Below, piece after piece: positions 44,425-52,950 of a stretch of 64,000 bases of DNA (the first letter of the stretch is position 1; every line of letters begins with the position of its first letter). Under the pieces are notes generated by a model. That model ran no database searches. It was not told where the DNA came from and saw nothing but the letters and a program-made list of their open reading frames with translations. The position numbers were made by a program, and so were the translations under genes. The stretch is from JBHOQX01 sp042408595 (lineage in GTDB: Bacteria; Chloroflexota; Chloroflexia; Chloroflexales; Roseiflexaceae), in contig JBHOQX010000047.1 of assembly GCA_042408595.1 (NCBI GenBank), positions 1 to 64,000 of the forward strand. Direction: 5' to 3'.

Positions 44425-45375
44425 ATGACCGCAACCGAACCGGTCGCTCAGGAGATCGTGATCCACCCGGCGACCGCCGATGACGCGCCCGCGCCGCGCC
44501 GCCTGAGCCTCAGCGTCGTCATCCCGGCGCGCAACGAGGCCGCCACGATCGGCCGGGTGGTCAGCGGCGTGCTGGCGCACGTCCCCGACGCCGAGGTGAT
44601 CGTCGTGGACGACGCCTCGACCGACGCCACCGCCGACCTGGCCGAGGCCGCCGGGGCGCGCGTCGTTCGCCGGCCCTACAACATCGGCAATGGCGCGGCG
44701 GTCAAAACCGGCATCCGGCAGGCGCGCGGCGACGTGATCGTCGTGCTCGACGCCGACGGCCAGCACGACCCGGCGGACATCCCGCGGCTGCTCGGCTACA
44801 TCGGCCCGTACGACATGGTCGTCGGCACGCGCAGCCGCGAAGGGCAGCAGAACGCCTTCCGCTGGCTCGGCAACAGCCTGCTGAACAGCCTCGCCAGCTA
44901 TGTCGCTGGCGTCCGCATTCTTGACCTCACCTCCGGCTTCCGCGCCATGCGCCGCCCGGTGATCGCTCAGTATGTCGATCTTCTGCCGAACAGAATGTCC
45001 TGGCCGACCACTAGCCTGCTGGTGTTCGTCAAGGCCGGCTACAACGTCCGTTTCGAGCCGATCACGATGTACCGGCGCGAGGCCGGGCGCAGCTCGCAGA
45101 CGCTGATCAAGAATTTTTTCAAGTTCCTGATGATTATCTTCAAGATCGTCTCGCTCTTCGCCCCGCTGCGCATCTATACGCCGGTGGCGCTGGCGCTGTT
45201 CGCCCTGGGGGTGCTGTCGTTTCTGGTGAGCTATTTCGTCACCGATCCGGGCCGCTTCCGCGTGCCGAACTCGGCCAGCGCCCTGTTCGTCGGCAGTGTG
45301 GTGGTCTTTATGTTCGGCCTCCTGTCCGAGCAGATCGCCAGCTTGTGGTTCCAGGGGCAGCACCGCGATGAATAA
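44425..45375 (+). CDS. GT2 glycosyltransferase (polyprenyl-phosphate type)
   Basis: This 316-residue enzyme has a GT2 domain with SLSVVIPARNEAATIGRVV, VIVVDDASTDATADLA, NIGNGAAVKTGIRQARGD and VVLDADGQHDPADIP. Two C-terminal membrane helices follow (about residues 245-310). GGGGGAG precedes the ATG at 44425. Its stop overlaps the start of a flippase-like gene by eight bases, suggesting that the two make and move a lipid-linked sugar. Confidence 0.9.
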   Translation: MTATEPVAQEIVIHPATADDAPAPRRLSLSVVIPARNEAATIGRVVSGVLAHVPDAEVIVVDDASTDATADLAEAAGARVVRRPYNIGNGAAVKTGIRQARGDVIVVLDADGQHDPADIPRLLGYIGPYDMVVGTRSREGQQNAFRWLGNSLLNSLASYVAGVRILDLTSGFRAMRRPVIAQYVDLLPNRMSWPTTSLLVFVKAGYNVRFEPITMYRREAGRSSQTLIKNFFKFLMIIFKIVSLFAPLRIYTPVALALFALGVLSFLVSYFVTDPGRFRVPNSASALFVGSVVVFMFGLLSEQIASLWFQGQHRDE

Positions 45376-46366
45376 CTACGCCCGCTGGGGCCTGCGGCTG
45401 ATCGGCCCGGCGCTCCTGGCCATCTTCCTCTGGAACACCAACTTCGTCCAGCTGGCCGAGGCGTTTCGCAGCATCGCATTGTGGCCGGTGCTGCTCTCCC
45501 TGGCGCTCATGCCGGCCTTCATCGGCGTGAAAGCCTGGCGCTGGAGCCTGCTGATGCGCGAGCTCGATCTGCGCCCGCCCGGCCTCGGCTACCTGATGGC
45601 GCTTTACTGTATCGGGCTGTATTACGGCGGCATTACGCCCGGGCAGGCTGGCGATTTCGTCAAGGGCTGGTACCTGCGCGAGCGCGGCCTGTCGCTGCCG
45701 CCGGTGCTCTTCAGCATCGTGCTGGATCGCCTGTTCGACTTCCTGATCATGGCCGTGCTGGCGGTGCTTGGGGTCGTCGCGCTGCTGGATGCCTTCCGCC
45801 CGGAGCAGCGGCTCCCGGTGCAGGTGGCGACCTACGGCTTCGCCGCGCTAATCCTGCTGCTGACGCCGCTGCTGCTGGCGCGCCGCCCGCGCGAGCGGCT
45901 GATGAACGCCGCCCTGGCACTCGCGCCGCGCCGGCTGCGCCCGCCGATCGAGCGCTGGCGTAACCAGTTCGAGGCGCTGAGCCTGCGCCCCGGGCTGCTG
46001 CTGCCCGTGCTCATGGCGTCGCTGCTCTCCGCCGCCTCCACCATCATCCGCATCTACCTGTTGTTCCTGGCCCTGCCGCTGGAGCGTGTGCCGCTGCTGG
46101 CGATCGTGTCATCCACCGCGCTGATCGCCATCCTGCAGGCCCTGCCGATCAGCTTCGCCGGGATCGGCGTGCGCGATGCCGTGCTGATCGCGGTGTTGGC
46201 GCGCTACGGCTATAGCTCGGCGCTGGCGCTCACCCTGTCGGCGCTGTACCTGTTGATCAACATCGAGCACATCGTCGTCGGCTTTCTGGTCTCGCTGCGC
46301 TACCCCCTCGGGCGCGCACCGGCGGACGTGCTCGGCGACGCGGCCGGGGAGCAGGCGACCCGCTGA
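45368..46366 (+). CDS. Lysylphosphatidylglycerol-synthase/flippase TM family protein (YbhN/AglD-like)
   Basis: This 332-residue integral membrane protein of the UPF0104/LPG-synthase TM family has about eight helices, with KAWRWSLLMRELDL, the conserved GGITPGQAGDFVKGWYL near residue 90 and PISFAGIGVRDAVLIAVL. The family includes lipid-linked sugar flippases and MprF's flippase half. Being co-translated with the GT2 gene, it may flip or process the product of that enzyme. Confidence 0.87.
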   Translation: MNNYARWGLRLIGPALLAIFLWNTNFVQLAEAFRSIALWPVLLSLALMPAFIGVKAWRWSLLMRELDLRPPGLGYLMALYCIGLYYGGITPGQAGDFVKGWYLRERGLSLPPVLFSIVLDRLFDFLIMAVLAVLGVVALLDAFRPEQRLPVQVATYGFAALILLLTPLLLARRPRERLMNAALALAPRRLRPPIERWRNQFEALSLRPGLLLPVLMASLLSAASTIIRIYLLFLALPLERVPLLAIVSSTALIAILQALPISFAGIGVRDAVLIAVLARYGYSSALALTLSALYLLINIEHIVVGFLVSLRYPLGRAPADVLGDAAGEQATR

Positions 46367-46384
46367 TGGAGTAGCCTTCGGCAG

Positions 46385-46915
46385 ATGACTCACCATACCT
46401 GCCCTTCCAACGGACTGGCGCGCTGGCTGGGCCACAGGCGCGCGCGGGCTCGAGCCCGCGCCACGCGCTGCCGGCGCGGGCCATTCGTCGCTGCACCCTG
46501 GGTGCAGGCCATTCAGCTCGGGATCGCCGCTGCGTTCCTCCTCGCCGTCCTCGCCGGCTGTGGCAGCGGGCTGCCCGCCGGCTACCGCGCGCAGCAGCAG
46601 GTGGTGGACGGGCTGCGGATCGAGCTGGCGATGCCGCAGCAGCCCCAACTCCTGAAGGAGTACGACCTGTTCGTCACGCTGGCGGATGCAGCGGGCCGGC
46701 CGGTGGACGGCGCGACCGTGTTTCTGGATCTGACGATGCCGGCGATGCCGATGGGACAGAACCAGCCGGTGGCCGACGGGCTGGGCGGGGGGCGCTACCG
46801 GGCGCGGACGGTCTTTACCATGGAAGGCGGCTGGCGAATCGCCGTCCATGTCGCCGCCGGGGGGAAGAAGTACCTCGCTGCGTTCGATCAGCCAGTGTCG
46901 CCAGCCGGCTCGTGA
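46385..46915 (+). CDS. Lipoprotein with YtkA/FixH-like domain
   Basis: An exported lipoprotein: AFLLAVLAGC lipobox (about residue 59 from this start), then a beta-sandwich of the YtkA/FixH kind (LLKEYDLFVTLADAAGRPVDGATVFLDLTMPAMPMGQNQPVADGLGGGRYRA). This type occurs with copper- or oxidase-related functions. The ATG at 46385 gives an odd Arg-rich N-terminus that includes a perfect 20-bp palindrome (46442-46461), so the true start may be the GTG at 46502, though that leaves few positive residues. The start is unsettled. Confidence 0.7.
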   Translation: MTHHTCPSNGLARWLGHRRARARARATRCRRGPFVAAPWVQAIQLGIAAAFLLAVLAGCGSGLPAGYRAQQQVVDGLRIELAMPQQPQLLKEYDLFVTLADAAGRPVDGATVFLDLTMPAMPMGQNQPVADGLGGGRYRARTVFTMEGGWRIAVHVAAGGKKYLAAFDQPVSPAGS

Positions 46916-46940
46916 GTCCGCAGCGGGCACAGCGGATGCG

Positions 46941-47114
46941 GAAGATAGCACGATTCTCGTGCGATCGGTGAGCTGCCTTCAGGCGGTGCGCGCCCACCTT
47001 CAGGCGGCGCGGGCCCGTGGGCAGAGGATGCGGAGCACAGCGCCATTCGCTTTTGATGTGAGAGCATCCTACCCGAAGGCGGCACTCCGATATCCGGTTA
47101 GGAGTGCTATCTTC
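46941..47114. repeat. Region bounded by an 11-bp perfect inverted repeat
   Basis: GAAGATAGCAC (46941-46951) and GTGCTATCTTC (47104-47114) bracket 152 bp with two direct CTTCAGGCGG copies and a small stem GCACTCC/GGAGTGC. It lies between convergent genes and could be a decayed element or a transcription stop. Confidence 0.4.
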
Positions 47115-47159
47115 GTGCTGACCTCCCGGCCCTCTGTATTCTCCTGGCGAGATCGCCGG

Positions 47160-49856
47160 TTACGGCGCCGCCACGGGCATCACGAAGCTGAAGGTCGAGC
47201 CTTCGTCCGGCGCGCTTTCGAGCCAGATGCGCCCGCCGAAGAGGCGGACTAGCGGCCGCACCAGCGCCAGCCCGAGGCCCGTCCCGCCCGCCTCGATCGT
47301 CAGCGGCGACTGCAGGCGGGTGAAGCGCTCCCAGATGCGCTCCTGGTCCTCGAGCGGGATGCCGATCCCGGTGTCGCGCACCTCGATCAGCACGTAGCGG
47401 CCGGGCCGCAGCCCCTCGCGCAGGTCGCCCGGCACATCCTCCAGGGCCGCCTCGCGCGCCTCGACGGCGATCTTGCCGCCGCGCGGCGTGTATTTCACCG
47501 CGTTCGAGATCAGGTTCGCCAGAATCTGGTTGAACCGGCGCGCATCGGCCCGTACCCGCGGCAGCCCTGGCGCCAACGTGAGCGTCAACTCCTGCCCGCG
47601 CGCGGCCATTCGCGGCTGGAGCTCGCCGACCACGTTGCTCAGCGCGTCCGGCAGCGCCACCGGGCGGATATCCAACTCCGACAGCACGCTCCCCGTCTCG
47701 ATCTTGGTAATATCGAGCAGGTCGTTGATGATCGAGATCATCCGCTCGGTGTTGGCGGCGATGGTGTTGATAAATTCCTTCTGCGAGTCGGTCAACGGGC
47801 CGAGGCTGCCCATCGCCAGGAGCTGTGTGAAGCCCTTGATCGAGGTCATCGGCGTGCGCAGTTCGTGCGACACGGTGCCGATGAACTCGTCCTTCAGCCG
47901 GTCGGCCTCGACTTCGCGGGTGATGTCGCGGAAGACCGCCACCGCGCCGAGCACCTCGTCGTTGCTGGCGGTCACCGGGCCGAGCGACAGGCTGACTTCG
48001 CGCGTCTGAATGCGGAAGCTGGCCTGGAAGTAGCGCGGGCGGCCTTGGGGATCGTGCGGACGGTTGAGCAGATCCTCCACCGGCGCTTCGGCGGCGCGCG
48101 GCCCCAGGATACGGCCGAACAGCTCCGGCATGTGCCAGGTCAGCAGGTCTTCCACCGCGATGTCCAGGATGCGGCTGGCGGCCGGGTTGGCGGCCATGAC
48201 GCTGCCCTCCGCGTTGCAGACGATCACGCCGTCGGTCAGGCTTTGCAGGATGGCGTAGCTCTGCGCGGCGGCGCGGCGCTCGTTGCGCAGCCGCTCGCCC
48301 TGCCGCATGAGCTCCTGCTGAATCTGGTCATAGAGCAGCGCATTGTAGATGCCGAGCGCGATCTCACCGGATGCGGCCGTCAGCAGGCGCAGGTGCGCCT
48401 CGGTGAAGTAGTCGGTCTCGGCGTGCGAGAGCACCAGCGCGCCCATCACATCGTTGTGGGCCACCAGCGGCACCACGATCATCGCGCCGCTGGTCTTGTG
48501 GTCGTGCTCCGAGCCGTCGCGCGGCGGGGCCCAGCGCGGGTCGCGCGCGACATCGCCGACCAGCGCCGGCTTCTTGTGCTGCGCCGCCCAGCCCACCACG
48601 CCGACACCGAGCGGGAAGCGGGTATAGCCGCGCGCCCGCGGCTCGCCGAGCACCGCCCGGTCCACCAGGTGGTCGGTCTCGCGTTCCAGCAGCATGATCG
48701 AGCCGTGCTGCACGCCGATCAGCCGGGCGAGCATGTCGAGGCAGTTCTGCAGCAGCGTGTCGAGGTCGAGCGTCGAGCTGACTTCCAGGCCGATCTGGTG
48801 GATCGTCTCGAGCATGTCGCGCTCGGATTGCAGCTCGCGGGTGCGCTCGGCGATCCGCGCCTCCAGCACAGCGTTGAAGCCGCGCACCTCCTCGTACAGC
48901 CGGGCGTTCTCCAGCGCGATCGCCGCCTGGCTGGCGACCGAGTTGACAAACGCGCGCTCGTCGGCCAGCCGCGCGGCGGCCGGATCCTGCAGCACCAGCA
49001 CGCCGACCGGGTGGTCCTGGGCGCGCAGCGGCACGACGAGCACCGCCCGACCTGGCTGGTACCAGTGGCTCTGCACGGCCGGGTTCGGGGCGGCCTCGAA
49101 CACGATCTCGCCGGAGCGATAGGCGCGCTGCACCAAGTCGCCCTCGCCGCCGACCAGCAGCGCGTCGGCCGCCAGCGTCTGCGCGCCCCAGCTTCGGGCG
49201 ACGGCCAGCGCGCCGCCATCCTGCGGGAGGCAGAGCAGCACCTGCTCGATGTTGAGCGCCGCGTGGAGCCGCCCGCCGATCACGTCGAACAGGCGAGCGC
49301 GGTCCAGGCTGGCGGCCAGCGCCTGGCCGATCTCGTTCAGGCTGGAAAGCTGGAGCGCGATGTAATCGGCCTGCTCGGTCGCGGCGTGCAGGCTCTCCGC
49401 CAGCAGCTCGGACTCGCGCAGGCGGGCCAGCACCGCCGCTGCGGAGGCCGTCCAGTAGCCGGTCAGCGTCTCTACCAGGCGGTCGAACAGCGCGTTCAGC
49501 TCCGGCAGCAGCTCGTGCACCGTCGCCAGATCGGCCGCCTCCTGCAGCAGGTGTTCGATGGCGGCGCGGCGCAGCGCCTGGGCCGTGGCGATCTGATCGG
49601 CCAGCTCGTCTTCGCCGGGGGTGGCGCGGATGGCGCGCGCCAGGCGCAGGCACTCGTCGAGCGGGGCGGGGTCGCCGCCCGCCGCGCTGATCAGGCCATC
49701 GTAGATCGCGACCAGCACGACCACCCGTTCGTCCGGGTGGATGGCGACGCCGTTGCTGTGGCCGTTCGCGCCGTGTGGGGTACCGGCGGCGGCTGCGAGC
49801 CAGCGTGGCAAGATCGATGGCCGATGATCGGAAAGCCAGCGCGCCAGCGTTGTCAT
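47160..49856 (-). CDS. Sensor histidine kinase with two GAF domains and a PAS domain
   Basis: This 898-residue soluble kinase has: an N-terminal helical domain (about residues 1-150, resembling RsbR-type N-domains; ARWLSDHRPSILPRWLAAA); GAF 1 (about 175-320); a coiled segment; GAF 2 (about 360-505); PAS (about 540-655); HisKA with FIGTVSHELRTPMTSIKGF (about 665-685); and HATPase_c with NLISNAVKYTPRGG, DTGIGIPLEDQERIWERF and GGTGLGLAL. No membrane helix. It lies downstream of an RsbX-like and an RsbT-like gene on the same strand, 75 bp apart, which suggests a shared stress-signalling unit. The cognate regulator is not next to it. Confidence 0.93.
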   Translation of the reverse strand: MTTLARWLSDHRPSILPRWLAAAAGTPHGANGHSNGVAIHPDERVVVLVAIYDGLISAAGGDPAPLDECLRLARAIRATPGEDELADQIATAQALRRAAIEHLLQEAADLATVHELLPELNALFDRLVETLTGYWTASAAAVLARLRESELLAESLHAATEQADYIALQLSSLNEIGQALAASLDRARLFDVIGGRLHAALNIEQVLLCLPQDGGALAVARSWGAQTLAADALLVGGEGDLVQRAYRSGEIVFEAAPNPAVQSHWYQPGRAVLVVPLRAQDHPVGVLVLQDPAAARLADERAFVNSVASQAAIALENARLYEEVRGFNAVLEARIAERTRELQSERDMLETIHQIGLEVSSTLDLDTLLQNCLDMLARLIGVQHGSIMLLERETDHLVDRAVLGEPRARGYTRFPLGVGVVGWAAQHKKPALVGDVARDPRWAPPRDGSEHDHKTSGAMIVVPLVAHNDVMGALVLSHAETDYFTEAHLRLLTAASGEIALGIYNALLYDQIQQELMRQGERLRNERRAAAQSYAILQSLTDGVIVCNAEGSVMAANPAASRILDIAVEDLLTWHMPELFGRILGPRAAEAPVEDLLNRPHDPQGRPRYFQASFRIQTREVSLSLGPVTASNDEVLGAVAVFRDITREVEADRLKDEFIGTVSHELRTPMTSIKGFTQLLAMGSLGPLTDSQKEFINTIAANTERMISIINDLLDITKIETGSVLSELDIRPVALPDALSNVVGELQPRMAARGQELTLTLAPGLPRVRADARRFNQILANLISNAVKYTPRGGKIAVEAREAALEDVPGDLREGLRPGRYVLIEVRDTGIGIPLEDQERIWERFTRLQSPLTIEAGGTGLGLALVRPLVRLFGGRIWLESAPDEGSTFSFVMPVAAP

Positions 49857-49931
49857 GGTCGTAGGTGCAGAATGAGACGGAGGACGAGCGCGGACGTTCG
49901 CCCTTCGTCGCTGGCTAGTACGCGAGATGCA

Positions 49932-50507
49932 CTATGTTCGGAGGGCCACAACCGTCGCGTCGTCCACCGTTTTGCCGTAGTGGGCCAGCACCTGCTCGGC
50001 GAACGCCTGCGGTTGCTGGCGAATATCGAGCGCGCTGTCCTGCCCAAAGCGCGCGGAGACGCCGTCGCTGTAGAGCACGAACACGTCGCCCGGCTCGTAG
50101 GTATAGCGCAGCTCCAGCAGCGCCGGCAGGCGAAAGCCGAGAATCCCGCTCTTCGAGATCGGCTTGATCGGCAGGCGGCTGTAGACCTGCACGCCGACAT
50201 TGCCGACACCGACGTAGCTGGCCCGGCAGGCCACTGTGTCCAGCCGCAGCAGCCCGATCACCGCGCCGCGCGTCTGGTGGAGCGCCCGATGCGCCTCATG
50301 CACCAGGTCCTGCAACTCCCAGCCGCCGTGCTCCAAGATCGTCCGCTGCGCCAGTTGCGCCGCGCGCGCCGCCTCCTGCCCGCCGCCCAGCCCGTCGATC
50401 ACCGCGACCAGCAGCCGCCCGTCCGCGCCCTCCTGCACCAGGTAGGCGTCGCCCGAGACCGACTGGCCCTGCTTCGGCCGGTTGACCGCGCCCCATGTCA
50501 CTGCCAT
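49932..50507 (-). CDS. PP2C/SpoIIE-type phosphatase, RsbX-like
   Basis: This 191-residue phosphatase of the PP2C/SpoIIE fold lacks a sensor domain, like RsbX, which resets the stressosome by dephosphorylating RsbS/RsbR. Seen are SGDAYLVQEGADGRLLVAVIDGLGGGQEA (metal-site aspartates), ASYVGVGNVGV and GDVFVLYSDGVSARF. The ATG at 50507 overlaps the end of the RsbT-like gene by 10 bp. The longer frame to 50552 would begin within the partner gene. Confidence 0.85.
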   Translation of the reverse strand: MAVTWGAVNRPKQGQSVSGDAYLVQEGADGRLLVAVIDGLGGGQEAARAAQLAQRTILEHGGWELQDLVHEAHRALHQTRGAVIGLLRLDTVACRASYVGVGNVGVQVYSRLPIKPISKSGILGFRLPALLELRYTYEPGDVFVLYSDGVSARFGQDSALDIRQQPQAFAEQVLAHYGKTVDDATVVALRT

Positions 50508-50938
50508 GCGCGGCGACCTCCGGCGCTCTCGCGGCTGCGCGGGGCGAGCCACTTCACCGCGCGCACCCGGGTGCCCTGGCCGACAGCCGACTCGATCGCG
50601 AAGTCGTCCATCAGCCGCCTGACACCGGGCAGCCCTGCGCCAAGCGTGTGGGCGGTGCTATAGCCGTCGCGCAGGGCCAGCTCGATGTCCGGGATGCCCG
50701 GGCCGTGATCGCTGGCGACCACCGCCACGCCGCGCCGGCGCCCGTCGTCCACGACCTCAAGCCGGAGCTCGCCGGAGCCGGCGTGCGCCAGGATGTTGCG
50801 CGTCAGCTCCAGGATGACGATCTCGATTCGGGTGCGGTCGAGATGGTCGAAGCCGACGCTGGTGGAGAGCTCGCGCCCGCGGCCGATCGCGACATAGACA
50901 TCCACCTCGCGGCGAATCGGGCAGATGACCGACTGCAT
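50498..50938 (-). CDS. RsbT-like serine kinase / anti-sigma regulatory factor
   Basis: This 146-residue GHKL-fold protein has EIVILELTRNILAHAG (N box), SDHGPGI (G1) and GAGLPGVRRLMDDF (G2), the pattern of RsbT, the kinase that leaves the stressosome to activate the phosphatase RsbU. It is followed by the RsbX-like phosphatase and a large sensor kinase. RsbR and RsbS homologues are not in the window, so the partner scaffold must be elsewhere or be replaced by the sensor kinase's N-terminal domain. Confidence 0.88.
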   Translation of the reverse strand: MQSVICPIRREVDVYVAIGRGRELSTSVGFDHLDRTRIEIVILELTRNILAHAGSGELRLEVVDDGRRRGVAVVASDHGPGIPDIELALRDGYSTAHTLGAGLPGVRRLMDDFAIESAVGQGTRVRAVKWLAPRSRESAGGRRAWQ

Positions 50939-51107
50939 CAGAGTGTACTCCTCGCGGCCTGTCTGCGGCAGCCCCGCAGATTACAAGTTGCTGATCGCAC
51001 AGCCGCGCCCGGCGAGTCCGGGGCGCCTGGCGACAGCATACCAGCCGAGGCACGAGCGTGGCGATACAAAGCGGTAGCGGGAGTGTAGCGATTTGGCACG
51101 GCGACCG

Positions 51108-51344
51108 TCAGCGGCGCTGCCGGGCGGCGCGCCAGCGGGAGAGGCGGCGGCGCAGCTCGTCCGCACCCCAGCTCGAGGGGAAGAACGCGCCGTTGCCGGT
51201 GACGACGATCGAGCGCACATTGGAGGGCACGCGCCCGTACGAGCGGAGAATGCGGGCATCCAGTGCGGGACGGTAATACAACACGACGACGACCTCGTCG
51301 CATCGCACGGAGAGACCATCGTAGCCGAGCCAGAGCACGTCCAT
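51108..51344 (-). CDS. RemA/RemB-like (DUF370) DNA-binding-type small protein
   Basis: This 78-residue protein has the order of residues seen in the DUF370 family: LWLGYDGLSVRCDEVVVVLYYRP at the start, then VRSIVVTGNGAFFPSSWGADELRRRL, comparable with RemB's SIVVT and YYSPLSSSTLKKR. In Bacillus RemA and RemB promote matrix gene expression. The ATG at 51344 falls at the edge of a heptamer array, so no ribosome site is visible. Placement upstream of nothing on its own strand gives no context. The family link is a by-eye match. Confidence 0.6.
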   Translation of the reverse strand: MDVLWLGYDGLSVRCDEVVVVLYYRPALDARILRSYGRVPSNVRSIVVTGNGAFFPSSWGADELRRRLSRWRAARQRR

Positions 51345-51370
51345 GAATAATGAACGCTGAATGATGAATG
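51343..51370. repeat. Heptamer array (ATGAATG type)
   Basis: The units ATGAATA, ATGAACG, CTGAATG and ATGAATG lie at the 5' end of the RemA/B-like gene, so the array replaces its ribosome-binding region. Confidence 0.7.
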
Positions 51371-51423
51371 CAAGAGGCGCTAACGACCGCGTTCCCCGCC
51401 CGTTTCGCATGCATCACTCAGAA

Positions 51424-51558
51424 GCCGTCTGCAACGGGGAGGTTTGGCGGGCACAGCCAGATTCTCATCGCCGCGCGGGCGGGCGGCGGTGCCGCCGCCC
51501 GCGCGGGGGTCTGGAGGCCTGCGGCCCCCAGACCCCCGCGGGGAGCGTGTCAGACCGC
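51424..51558 (+). mobile_element. MITE-like element with terminal inverted repeats, copy 2
   Basis: The ends GCCGTCTGCAACG (51424-51436) and CGTGTCAGACCGC (51546-51558) match those of the copy at 35190. GGGGAGGTTTGGCGGGC and CTGCGGCCCCCAG are shared inside, while the middle differs and forms a GC palindrome (GCGGGCGGCGG / CCGCCGCCCGC). It ends 26 bp past the stop codon of pfkA. Confidence 0.65.
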
Positions 51559-51583
51559 CCCTCATCATTCCGCCTTCTCCTGT

Positions 51584-52648
51584 TCAATCGCCGAAGGACA
51601 CGCCGAGACCACGCGCGGTGCGGATCAGGTCGTTGTGGGGGCGCACAGTCTTGATATGGCCGCAGATCTCCTCCAGCGGCACGGTGACGATATCCTGTGC
51701 GCGCATCGCCACCATCTCGCCGGTGATCCCGTTGTGCAGCGCGTTCACCGCCGCCGCGCCATAGCGTGTCGCCAGAATACGGTCGTAGGGCGTCGGCTCC
51801 CCGCCGCGCTGGATATGCCCCAGGATGACGCAGCGGCTTTCCTTGCCGGTCAATTGCTCGAGCTGCTCGCTGACGACTGCGCCGATGCCGCCGAGTCGCC
51901 CGCCGGCTTTGTACATCGGCTGGCCGCCGCGCGGGAAGGCCCCTTCCGCCGCGACCACGATGCTGAATGTACTGCCGTGCCGCTCCCGCTCCATGATTTT
52001 GTCGGCCACCTTGCGGATGTCGAACGGGATCTCTGGGATGAGGATGATGTCCGCGCCGCCGGCGATGCCGGAATGCAGCGCGATCCAGCCGGCGTGGCGG
52101 CCCATCACCTCCAGCACCATCACGCGGTTGTGGCTGGCGGCGGTGGTGTGCAGCCGGTCGAGGGCGTCCGTCGCCACCAGTAGCGCCGTGTCGAAGCCGA
52201 AAGTCCGGTCCGTTCCGGCCAGGTCGTTATCGATCGTCTTGGGCACACCGATCACCGGCACGCCCATGCGCGAAAACTCCAGCGCGATCGTCTGGGTGCC
52301 GTCGCCGCCGATGGTGATCAGGCCGGCCAGCCCCAGTTTCTGGATATTCTCATACGCCTGGGCGTAAGGGTCGTCCGGGTCGGACGGATTGCGCCGGCCG
52401 CCGAAATGGCCGCGGTTGGTTGTTCGCAGGATCGTCCCGCCCTGCGGCAGCAGGCCGCGCACATCGGCGCCGGTGAGGATCCGATACTGCGGCTCGCCCA
52501 GCAGCCCTTCGAAGCCGTACTCGATGCCGAGCATCTCATAGCCGTAGGCATTGCCGGTCTTGACCGCTGCGCGGATCACCGCGTTCAGGCCGGGCGCGTC
52601 GCCGCCGCTGGTCAGAAGGCCGATTCTGCGAGGGGTAACGTCTGCCAT
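51584..52648 (-). CDS. pfkA: 6-phosphofructokinase
   Basis: This 354-residue glycolytic enzyme has GLLTSGGDAPGLNAVIRAAV, the phosphate loop ITIGGDGTQTIA, catalytic PKTIDNDLAGTD, EVMGRHAGWIAL, and LGHIQRGGEPTPYDR. At the two positions that separate ATP from pyrophosphate enzymes it has Gly (GGDGT) and Lys (PKTIDND), the mixed type assigned to group III. So ATP use is likely, but not certain. A -10 TATAAT on the minus strand at 52777-52772 gives a leader of about 115 nt. Confidence 0.94.
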   Translation of the reverse strand: MADVTPRRIGLLTSGGDAPGLNAVIRAAVKTGNAYGYEMLGIEYGFEGLLGEPQYRILTGADVRGLLPQGGTILRTTNRGHFGGRRNPSDPDDPYAQAYENIQKLGLAGLITIGGDGTQTIALEFSRMGVPVIGVPKTIDNDLAGTDRTFGFDTALLVATDALDRLHTTAASHNRVMVLEVMGRHAGWIALHSGIAGGADIILIPEIPFDIRKVADKIMERERHGSTFSIVVAAEGAFPRGGQPMYKAGGRLGGIGAVVSEQLEQLTGKESRCVILGHIQRGGEPTPYDRILATRYGAAAVNALHNGITGEMVAMRAQDIVTVPLEEICGHIKTVRPHNDLIRTARGLGVSFGD

Positions 52649-52950
52649 GCTCCCTCCCTTGTCGTGTGCCGATCAGGTGTTGCACAGCTCCAGTGATGGC
52701 GCGGCGCGGCGATCCATCAACGGGGGTGGGGAACGGCGTTGTTCCGGGCGCGCCGGTTGTTGGGCGAGTCCATTATACACGAGTTGCTGGGCCGCTATTC
52801 GAGCGATGGGCCACGCCAGGGCCGGGAGCCCGCGCCGCCGTGCCAGCCATGGTCGTGCCGCGCCGGTGAGCCTGGTGCCGTGAGCCGGGGCCTGCAGGCC
52901 CGCCGCTTGACGCCGCCCGCCTGCCGTGATACCCTCTGTCGAGACGGGAG
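52649..52950. other. Divergent spacer between pfkA and an envelope protein gene
   Basis: These 302 bp hold the pfkA -10 element (minus strand, 52777-52772). Beyond it I see GC-rich sequence without a recognisable promoter for the right-hand gene, RNA or repeat. Confidence 0.4.
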
